Part shown: positions 15,525-22,442 of the stretch, piece by piece
Layout: each line of letters starts with the position of its first letter
Numbering within the stretch: the first letter of the stretch is position 1
Assembly (NCBI GenBank): GCA_030653405.1
Contig: JAURZO010000081.1
Location: 1 to 24,443 of the forward strand
Reading direction: 5' to 3'
Length of the DNA: 24,443 nt
Origin: Zwartia sp.
GTDB lineage: Bacteria; Pseudomonadota; Gammaproteobacteria; Burkholderiales; Burkholderiaceae_B
Translations under genes and position numbers: made by a program
Notes under the pieces: model-generated
Told to the model about the DNA's origin: nothing
The model's database searches: none
Seen by the model: the letters and a program-made list of their open reading frames with translations, nothing else

Positions 15525-18430
15525 CAACGCACTCCCATTGTCACTAAGGCAGTAAATCGATCATTTTGATAGGTTTTAATTGCACCTTGGAGCTCCAGGC
15601 CAACGTAATAGCGATTCGCATAAGCGCTGTAGCGTGATTGGTTCGCCCACAAATTCCAGCGAACGCCCGCACCCACACGGATATCGGGTGAGGTTTCGCC
15701 ACTAATTTTGTTCGCTAATAAGCGGGTGTAGGGCTCAATCGTCTGGCCTTGCTCGAGCTTGTGGTGATATCCGAATCGGTAGTCCGCCGTGAGCGCATAA
15801 GCCTGATTGCTCAGGTAATAGGCGGAGTCCAGATACAGATTTTGCGAGAACCATCCGGGTCCGGCAGGGTGCCAGTCATCACTGTAGGCGCCTGAGTTTA
15901 AAAAAGAAGCGCTCGCACGAAGCATCGTGTTGGCAGGCGCACTGGTGCCGTGATCCAACGGAATTTGTTTCTCTGCGGCTAAGTAAAAAACGTAGTCAGA
16001 GAAAGGCTTCCAGCGCAGACCGACTCCCAGCATAGGCGCGTAAATCGGGAGTGCTGAGTTTTGAGGACCACTGCCACCGAAGACTCGCGCGTAAACAGAA
16101 ACCGTCTTGCCATTTCTAATCGCCGGATCGCCCAAGCGGTAATCAAACTCGATTTGTGAGTAGCTTTTAAAGTTTTGACCAGGAACGGGTGACTGCACTG
16201 AGGCCGCAGGTGAGGTGCCACTCATCGCGTCCAGGCTAAGCGTCCAGCGTCTTGAAAGATCCTCATGCATTCGACGCAAAGCAAATAAGCTCTCTGTGTG
16301 CGCGATGGTTTGTTCTTCTGGGGGATAGCGCATCAGATGATCAACAGAGAGCTCGATATAGTGCTTTGATTGCTCATTTTCTCCTAGACGCTGATCGATA
16401 TAGGCAAGTTGCTCAATCACGCGTGCGTCGTTGGGCCTGAGTTTCAGGGCCGCTTCCATTTGTACTTGCGAGCCGGGCAAGTCTCCCAGGCTATATTCTA
16501 GAAAACCGAGATCCGCCCTCGCCGCGCCATCCGTTGGCGTAAGCGCAACAGCAGTCTGTAGTGAAGCCAAGGCACCTTGTTGATCACCTGCTTTGCGTTG
16601 CCACCCGGAAAGCTCCATATACTTGCTGGCAAGCGGTGCGATTTCAATTGAGCGTTTCATGGCCTGAATTGCGGCGGCGACATCAGTATCGTCTATAACC
16701 CGTGCTTTGACAGCCCAGTATTCCGCCGTTTGGGTGCCATGAGAGCGTTCGTATTCTTTTAACCATGATGCCGCCAAATCTTTGTCTTCGGCGGCGAGCG
16801 CTGTTACAGCGGCAGAGAACCAATTGTCCGTTGACATGGCACCGGCTGCGATCACCTTTTCCCAAGCATCCACGGCGAGTTTGTTATTTTTATTTTGAAA
16901 GGCCACATACGCAAGTGCACGTTCAGTTTCGGGTGTGGGATGCAAACTTAACGCTTGCTCAAATGCATACTGAGCTAGCCCCGATCGCTGCTGTCTCTGG
17001 TAACACTCACCCAGCATTAACCACTCCGTTGCTGTGTAGCGGTCTGACAGATCGCCAAGTACCGCTCTGACACCTGCGCAGTCACCCACGCGATTAAGCA
17101 TCGAAGCTTGCAATCGACGTAACTCGCTTGTTTCGAGGGGTGTAGACAAACGTGCTTGCTCGCTACGTTCAAGTAAGCCGGGTTGACGACTCTCAATGAG
17201 CTCCATGCGGGAGACAAGTTTTTCACGCAGCGAGGATGACATGCCATTGAAGGGATAGCGCGTCATCAACAAATGCCATGCGGTTGTGTTCTGCCCAGAC
17301 TCTACCATCCGATAGGTCAGCGCATCTAATAAGGGATCTCCTGCATTGCCTAATTGAGAAATAGACGTTGTCCAGGAAACATCACGTGGTAACTCTGCAC
17401 CGGCACCGAGCCGTCGCTGGACTTCCGACTCTAAAACATTGGCATTGTCAGGGAATTTGAGTGTGTGACTCGCAAGCGGCGTGATGTTGTCACCATAGGC
17501 CGAGCTCGCGAGGGTCAACCACTCGCGTTCTTGTGCGCTGGTTTCAAGGTGCTTTTCCTGGTTGGCTAGAAATGCCGTCATCAGTGTTTTGTCTTTTGCG
17601 CGCGATTCAGCGATCACCATGCGTGTGACGAGCCGAGCGCGCTCAATAGAAGAGGCATTGGAAAAAGGATAAGCGCGAATCAACAAGCGCAAGGCTTGGT
17701 CGGCATTGCCATCGTTGAGTAACTGATAGCTTAGGCCATCGACAATCGTTGTTTGTGTGAGTGCGGAGGCTGGCCATTGGTCGATCAGTTGATTCGCTTG
17801 TTGTTGTGCGTCGTTGCGCATAAGCATTAAGAGTGAGAGGCGTTCCTTGAGAACCTTATTTTCTGAAAATTTCGGTGTGTATCTGAGTAGTAAATTATCA
17901 GTTGGTGTTGAAACGGACGCCATTAAATTGAGCCATACTGACTCAGCATGAACAGTCTCTAATTTTGGACGGTTGTTTGCTAAAAAGCGACGAAGCTCAG
18001 TTGGATTGTTTTTTAAAGATTCCGCACGAGCGATCATCTCATTGGTCACACGCTGGGCATAGACCTGTCTGGCCTGTGCTAGTTTTTGATTGCCAGGCGT
18101 TTTTTTAAGCTGGCTGTCGATCAGGGCAATTGCTTTGTTAGGATCCCCCGCTTCAGCGTAAGTCTCAGCGAGGTAGCCGATCAGTGCCGGACGATCGGGT
18201 GCCAACTCAGTTGCGCGTTGAAACTCTTTGATCGCCGAGTCAAAGCGTTTTTGATCAAGCGCCCTGAATCCCGCATCAACATGAGGAAATACGGTGAAAC
18301 GTTGGCGCGCTGAGAGATCTTGCGACCAGTCTTCCCGCGACCAGGCTTCCGTTGTTAGAAATGCCGCGGCGAGCAGCACGCCTGCTGATAAAAATTGCGC
18401 CAATGGTTGCGTAAGTTGTTTACGTCTCAT
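15521..18430 (-). CDS. nfrA: NfrA-like TPR outer-membrane protein (phage N4 adsorption protein A family), polysaccharide exporter
   Basis: A 969-residue exported protein, close to the size of E. coli NfrA. A signal peptide (cleavage near residue 29, TTEA) is followed by TPR repeats: clear copies at about 50-125 (FDSAIKEFQRATELAPDRP and the next unit) and a second group in the middle and later part (LAQYAFEQALSLHPTPE, GALASLQTAVALTPTDGA, GSQVQMEAALKLRPNDA). From about residue 740 alternating hydrophobic strands form a predicted beta-barrel, ending in the outer-membrane signature TMGVRW with terminal Trp. The layout parallels BcsC and PgaA, in which periplasmic TPRs guide polymer to an outer-membrane pore. 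In E. coli NfrA is the phage N4 adsorption protein. Its start overlaps nfrB by 11 bases; its end overlaps the DUF4434 gene. Confidence 0.85.
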   Translation of the reverse strand: MRRKQLTQPLAQFLSAGVLLAAAFLTTEAWSREDWSQDLSARQRFTVFPHVDAGFRALDQKRFDSAIKEFQRATELAPDRPALIGYLAETYAEAGDPNKAIALIDSQLKKTPGNQKLAQARQVYAQRVTNEMIARAESLKNNPTELRRFLANNRPKLETVHAESVWLNLMASVSTPTDNLLLRYTPKFSENKVLKERLSLLMLMRNDAQQQANQLIDQWPASALTQTTIVDGLSYQLLNDGNADQALRLLIRAYPFSNASSIERARLVTRMVIAESRAKDKTLMTAFLANQEKHLETSAQEREWLTLASSAYGDNITPLASHTLKFPDNANVLESEVQRRLGAGAELPRDVSWTTSISQLGNAGDPLLDALTYRMVESGQNTTAWHLLMTRYPFNGMSSSLREKLVSRMELIESRQPGLLERSEQARLSTPLETSELRRLQASMLNRVGDCAGVRAVLGDLSDRYTATEWLMLGECYQRQQRSGLAQYAFEQALSLHPTPETERALAYVAFQNKNNKLAVDAWEKVIAAGAMSTDNWFSAAVTALAAEDKDLAASWLKEYERSHGTQTAEYWAVKARVIDDTDVAAAIQAMKRSIEIAPLASKYMELSGWQRKAGDQQGALASLQTAVALTPTDGAARADLGFLEYSLGDLPGSQVQMEAALKLRPNDARVIEQLAYIDQRLGENEQSKHYIELSVDHLMRYPPEEQTIAHTESLFALRRMHEDLSRRWTLSLDAMSGTSPAASVQSPVPGQNFKSYSQIEFDYRLGDPAIRNGKTVSVYARVFGGSGPQNSALPIYAPMLGVGLRWKPFSDYVFYLAAEKQIPLDHGTSAPANTMLRASASFLNSGAYSDDWHPAGPGWFSQNLYLDSAYYLSNQAYALTADYRFGYHHKLEQGQTIEPYTRLLANKISGETSPDIRVGAGVRWNLWANQSRYSAYANRYYVGLELQGAIKTYQNDRFTALVTMGVRW

Positions 18431-20657
18431 TCGTGAATCTCAGAGTTTCTGCAGGGCGGTTAGCAGGATCAAACATTGCGATGACGGCCTCCATCGAAGG
18501 TTGAATTTCGGCTTGCAGTGAGATCGCATGATCAAGCGTCCCCTGAGTGATGATTTCATTTTCAACAAGATACTCGCCCAGGGGAAGCTCCGAGCTGGCG
18601 TGTTGCAACAACACAGCTGAAAACGCAGCTGAATCAATGCGCCCCAACGTCTGCAACACCTCACCCAACATGATTTGTCTGGACACATAATATTGCCAAG
18701 CCGCATGTCGATCGCTGGCTTGAAGCCGACCGAATGCCACAGCGGCATTTAACTGTTCAAGCGGGTCTGAGAGTCGGTAGCGCGCATAACAATGCCGTAG
18801 ACCAACCGTCACCTGACCAATTTCAGCGATGATGTAAGTAATATCCATTCCGAGTTTTCGGCGTAGCGCCGACAGAGCAATAGGGCTCAGCGAAGACTCG
18901 CTCGCGACTGTTAACCGGTTAGCCTCAAGATTGACTGGTAACACGGCATAGTGCAACGCCACCTCCGGTGGCACGCGAGCGATGAGCTCTGTCGATAAAA
19001 GATAGGCATCGACAGACTGGAAGGAAACATTCGCTTGCTCGGCGATCCCTTGAGCGAGTTGCAAGGGCGTGATCTGACCACTGTGCACAAGCCATGTGCC
19101 AAGACGCATGCCTTCTGATTTTTCTAACAGAGCGGTCTTGAGATCTTCCTCGGATACGAAACCTAGTTTGACCAGAATGCTGCCTAGCATTCGCCGTGCT
19201 CTTGAGATCTCGCCAATCGCAGGGAAGTCATGTGTGGTCTTGTCCCATGCGACCCGACGAGGATTGCCTTGTTGGATGACTTGTTTGATTGCGCGCCAAT
19301 TCGCAAGGAAATTAATCAAGTTGCCGAGCAACATTCTAGGCAGTGACAATAATCCTTGAAACAATCCATAGTATTGCGTGACGAATAGGGTTCGTTGAAA
19401 TATCCGATTGACCATAAAAAATGCGTTGATCCATAACAACAGAATCAAGAGCTCGCTTTCTTCAAAGATCGATAGAAAGCGATACGCGTCAGGCCAAAAG
19501 GCCTGATAGAGCCAAATAATGATGAGTTGAAACAATATGATGTTGGCTGCGAAACTAAAAAAGTTAGTGAAGACACCTTTTCGATCGCGCCATAGGAAAT
19601 AATTGAGACGCCAATCGCGTGTCCACCCATGTGTGACATAGCCTTGAAAAACGATGCCGATGATCCAGCGGGACTTCTGTCGAACGGCGGTCGCGATTTT
19701 ATTAGGGAAAAATTCGCGCACACAGATGATGCTCGATTCTCTAAAACTCTGACCAAAAATTCGGGTTTTTTTCCAAAAGGATTTCGACTCGTCTTGCACA
19801 GAAAAACGGACAAAAATTTCCTCGAGACCGCGTGCCTTGAGACGAAAGCCGATGTCGTAGTCTTCCGTGAGACTTTGCGTATCAAAGGCAATACCATCGC
19901 CATCAATGAGCAGAGTTTCAATTGCGCGTCGACTAAAACAGGTGCCGACACCCGCGCTTGGAACTTGTCCGACCACTGCTTCGCGCACTGGCACGTCTTT
20001 GGCATGGAGTTCAGTGAATTCATCGATATAGTGCATGCCAACGAAGTCGTACCATTTCCTTTCAAACGGATAAACGGGAACCTGAATGAGATCTTTACGA
20101 CCGACTAAATAGTTAAACAGTCTGAGTTCCATTGGTGACACAACGTCCTCAGAGTCATGCAGAATAAATCCCGCAAATTGCAAATTAGCTCGCCGCTCGA
20201 ACTGCATGATGGCGTCCAGGACGTTGTTTAAACAGTCAGCTTTGCTGGTGGGTCCCGGGCGTGCACACACAACTTTGTGGACATTAGGAAAGAGGGCGCA
20301 GACCTCATCGACATCGCGTTGTGTGTCGGGGTCGTTTGGATAGGTGCCAACGAAAATATGATAGTTTTCGTAATCCAGCGTTCGTGCTGCCTTGTCAGCC
20401 ATGGAGCCAATCACGCCCGTCTCTTGCCATGCAGGGATCATGATCGCCAAAGGTTTCTCGGGTACGCTTAATAACAGAGATTGGTCAGCACGGGAGTGAT
20501 GTTTGTAAATCGTGAATTTGCGCCAAAACCACCTGATCCAATAGATCAGATCAATGAGTAGGTCATCGGCACCGCTGATCGTGATGAAAATAGCGATGAA
20601 GATCACGACGAACTTCAGTCCGAACAGATACAGCGACAGATAGTCAACTAATTCCAT
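18420..20657 (-). CDS. nfrB: NfrB-like processive glycosyltransferase with C-terminal MshEN c-di-GMP-binding repeats
   Basis: A 745-residue inner-membrane synthase. An N-terminal transmembrane segment (about 10-35) precedes a cytoplasmic GT-2 domain with the acidic cluster HDSED (167-171), TEDYD (264-268) and QKSRW (327-331). The last is the QxxRW motif of processive synthases such as cellulose synthase. Further membrane helices (about 363-450) would form the translocation channel. The C-terminus carries MshEN-type 24-residue repeats that bind c-di-GMP in MshE. The pair at 490-513 and 518-541 includes a textbook RLGTWLVHSGQITPLQL; a second, degenerate pair is at 663-686 and 692-715. In E. coli NfrB makes a ManNAc polymer under c-di-GMP control. 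First gene of the nfrB-nfrA-ybcH-like operon. The ribosome site is weak. Confidence 0.88.
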   Translation of the reverse strand: MELVDYLSLYLFGLKFVVIFIAIFITISGADDLLIDLIYWIRWFWRKFTIYKHHSRADQSLLLSVPEKPLAIMIPAWQETGVIGSMADKAARTLDYENYHIFVGTYPNDPDTQRDVDEVCALFPNVHKVVCARPGPTSKADCLNNVLDAIMQFERRANLQFAGFILHDSEDVVSPMELRLFNYLVGRKDLIQVPVYPFERKWYDFVGMHYIDEFTELHAKDVPVREAVVGQVPSAGVGTCFSRRAIETLLIDGDGIAFDTQSLTEDYDIGFRLKARGLEEIFVRFSVQDESKSFWKKTRIFGQSFRESSIICVREFFPNKIATAVRQKSRWIIGIVFQGYVTHGWTRDWRLNYFLWRDRKGVFTNFFSFAANIILFQLIIIWLYQAFWPDAYRFLSIFEESELLILLLWINAFFMVNRIFQRTLFVTQYYGLFQGLLSLPRMLLGNLINFLANWRAIKQVIQQGNPRRVAWDKTTHDFPAIGEISRARRMLGSILVKLGFVSEEDLKTALLEKSEGMRLGTWLVHSGQITPLQLAQGIAEQANVSFQSVDAYLLSTELIARVPPEVALHYAVLPVNLEANRLTVASESSLSPIALSALRRKLGMDITYIIAEIGQVTVGLRHCYARYRLSDPLEQLNAAVAFGRLQASDRHAAWQYYVSRQIMLGEVLQTLGRIDSAAFSAVLLQHASSELPLGEYLVENEIITQGTLDHAISLQAEIQPSMEAVIAMFDPANRPAETLRFTNET

Positions 20658-20714
20658 CTTGTGCCATCCGGCTAGGTCAAAGGATCATGAGTGCAGTGGC
20701 ACGATTAAAATGAG

Positions 20715-20742
20715 ATTATGGCGATCAACTAATGCTTAGCAA
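20715..20742 (-). promoter_or_regulatory. Predicted promoter of the nfrB-nfrA-ybcH-like operon
   Basis: On the minus strand, TTGCTA (20742-20737), a 16-base spacer and CATAAT (20720-20715) form a good sigma-70-like promoter about 58 bases before nfrB. The -35 box has the same sequence as the one predicted for wecB. An 8-bp palindrome CCAATTGG (20769-20776) lies upstream. Confidence 0.45.
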
Positions 20743-20783
20743 TTTAACATTGATGCACCACAAAATAGCCAATTGGAGTATCA

Positions 20784-20811
20784 GGCCAGTGCCCAAACCG
20801 CAGGGCCAGTG
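20784..20811. repeat. Direct repeat GGCCAGTG with 20-bp period upstream of nfrB
   Basis: GGCCAGTG occurs at 20784-20791 and 20804-20811, exactly two helical turns apart, about 40-70 bp upstream of the predicted nfrB -35 box. The spacing suits an activator dimer or tandem regulator sites. It lies between the stop of the lipoprotein gene and nfrB. Confidence 0.4.
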
Positions 20812-20850
20812 AGACCAGGTTGATCAGAGCTGATTGGGACGACGTTTGAA

Positions 20851-21333
20851 CTAGCGGTAATACTTGTATGCTTCTTCTGGTGGCATGCTCTCGACAGATT
20901 TAGAACAGTTTTGCCATTCTTGGCTCAGGCGCTGTTCCGTGTTGGCGAGTGTGTTCGTCCAGGCTTGGATGTTTTGTCTCTCTAAATCTGGGCTGATACC
21001 AACGGGTGTATCAATGCATTGGGTCTCGTAAAACTCAGGGCGGGTTTGAATGCACCGTACTTGTGATCCATATTCCCGACAGACTGCGGTTGGGCGTCCG
21101 TATACTTTGACTGGGAAGCACTGTCGATATATTTTGAACCCTCTCGCTAAATCCATTTGCGATTGTTGTATCGAGCCGATCAGGCTTTGTTTTTCGTTTT
21201 CCAAGGTGACGATAGACTCTTGGCGTTGACAGACCTGACGGGCACGCTCGGCGGGTGACATTTTTCTAAAATCATCCAAGGTGACGCAGCCCGTCATTAG
21301 AAAGATAAGAAAAATGAGTCCGATACGGTACAT
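20851..21333 (-). CDS. Small lipoprotein of unknown function
   Basis: A 160-residue protein with a lipoprotein signal (MYRIGLIFLIFLMTGC; lipobox LMTGC, Cys16). Val at +2 favours outer-membrane sorting in Gram-negatives. I do not recognise the family. The mature part has two helical, possibly coiled-coil stretches (TLENEKQSLIGSIQQSQMDL at about 43-62, and LERQNIQAWTNTLANTEQRL near the end) around a Cys-rich middle (RQCFPVKVYG, AVCREYGSQVRCIQT, TQCIDT). Six cysteines after Cys16 could form disulphides. I choose the ATG at 21333 because GGAGG lies five bases before it; the frame also runs to a GTG at 21345 that contains this ribosome site. It lies upstream of nfrB on the same strand after a 193-base gap with its own predicted promoter, so membership in the nfr unit is uncertain. 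Confidence 0.75.
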   Translation of the reverse strand: MYRIGLIFLIFLMTGCVTLDDFRKMSPAERARQVCQRQESIVTLENEKQSLIGSIQQSQMDLARGFKIYRQCFPVKVYGRPTAVCREYGSQVRCIQTRPEFYETQCIDTPVGISPDLERQNIQAWTNTLANTEQRLSQEWQNCSKSVESMPPEEAYKYYR

Positions 21334-21486
21334 GAGTGCCTCCACTGCTGTCTGGCATGATCTTCGGCATTCAACTGAAATATCCTGCCATGAAGATATG
21401 CGACCAGATTAACAGTAATGACGCATGTGCAGGACGGCAATACAATCACAATTGATCTAGCTAAAACTTACAGCCTGGAGCAACAG

Positions 21487-22284
21487 ATGAGTGATCGAAA
21501 TCAGAATCAGATGAAAACAGCTCTTGTGACAGGATCAACGCAAGGGATTGGTTTGGCAATTGCTCAGGCGCTTGCGGCTTCAGGTGTTAATGTTGTTTTG
21601 CATGGGATTGAAGCCGAGGAGCAAGGCGCCAAGATCGCTCAAGATCTGTCTAAGAAGCATGGTGTACGTTGTGCATATGTAAGGGCTAACTTGGCTGTGG
21701 CCACTGAGGCAGAGAGCCTCGTGTCCGCCAGCGCGCGCGAGCTTGGAGCTATCGATATCTTGGTGAACAACGCGGGTATCCAGCACACTTGTCCTATCGA
21801 GAGCTTTCCGACCGAGCGCTGGGATGCGGTCTTGGCGATCAATCTCAGCGCTGCCTTTCATACGATGAAGGCTGCGGTGCCTGGGATGAGGGAGCGGGGC
21901 TGGGGACGTATTGTGAATATCGCTTCTGTGCATGGTCTCGTCGCTTCGATTAACAAAGCCGCCTACTTGGCTGCAAAACATGGGTTGGTCGGCGTATCCA
22001 AGGGGGTTGCATTAGAAACCGCCACACAAGGAATTACGGTGAACTGTATTTGTCCCGGATGGACCGATACAGCAATCTTGAAGCCGCAGATTCAACAGCG
22101 TGCACTGTTACATAACGGTAATCGTGATGCCGCGATCCGCGATCTGTTGAGTGAAAAACAGCCTAATCAGACTTTGCTTCCACCCGAGCGAATTGGAGAT
22201 GTCGCGGTGTTTTTGTGTAGCGATGCAGCTGCCGGTATTACAGGGGTTTCGTTGCCCGTTGATGGGGGATGGACGGCTCAGTAG
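21487..22284 (+). CDS. bdhA: (R)-3-hydroxybutyrate dehydrogenase
   Basis: A 265-residue cytoplasmic SDR that interconverts (R)-3-hydroxybutyrate and acetoacetate with NAD, a step in using polyhydroxybutyrate or ketone bodies. It has TGSTQGIG (15-22), NNAG (94-97) and the catalytic Ser147, Tyr160 and Lys164 (YLAAK). Assignment beyond generic SDR rests on the substrate-binding set known from Pseudomonas enzymes: Gln99, His149, Lys157 and Gln201 recur here with identical spacing (50, 8 and 44 residues) within IASVHG and NKAAY contexts. The ATG at 21487 has a textbook GGAG six bases upstream; the frame remains open to 21418 but without a ribosome site. It is divergent from the lipoprotein gene. 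No PHB synthase or depolymerase is in view. Confidence 0.9.
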   Translation: MSDRNQNQMKTALVTGSTQGIGLAIAQALAASGVNVVLHGIEAEEQGAKIAQDLSKKHGVRCAYVRANLAVATEAESLVSASARELGAIDILVNNAGIQHTCPIESFPTERWDAVLAINLSAAFHTMKAAVPGMRERGWGRIVNIASVHGLVASINKAAYLAAKHGLVGVSKGVALETATQGITVNCICPGWTDTAILKPQIQQRALLHNGNRDAAIRDLLSEKQPNQTLLPPERIGDVAVFLCSDAAAGITGVSLPVDGGWTAQ

Positions 22285-22341
22285 ACCTGGTGTGGTCAAT
22301 GTAGGCGCGAGGTATGAATCACGTTCTTCCGTAATTTCATT

Positions 22342-22395
22342 AAATGTAACATTTAGTAACATTTTTGCTTGCAAAGGCGGTTATCTCGATATGAT
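22342..22395 (+). promoter_or_regulatory. Candidate operator and promoter upstream of GGDEF gene
   Basis: AAATGT-A-ACATTT (22342-22354) is a perfect 13-base palindrome. Its right half recurs one helical turn downstream, so GTAACATTT occurs at 22346-22354 and 22356-22364. Immediately after comes a possible promoter: TATGAT (22390-22395) with TTGCTT (22365-22370, spacer 19) or TTGCAA (22369-22374, spacer 15). Neither spacing is ideal, which would fit activator dependence. The regulator is unknown. Confidence 0.4.
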
Positions 22396-22442
22396 CACAA
22401 TATGCGATCAAGCGTTGAAAGATTGGCCAAGGAAGGACCGCC

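Noticed and set aside
19445..20108. Long alternative frames (206 and 159 codons) over nfrB
   Set aside because: Shadows of the GT-2 domain coding region; no ribosome site or family motif.
20823..20834. ATCAG-AG-CTGAT inverted repeat after the lipoprotein gene as a terminator
   Set aside because: Two-base loop, short stem and no following T-run; probably chance.
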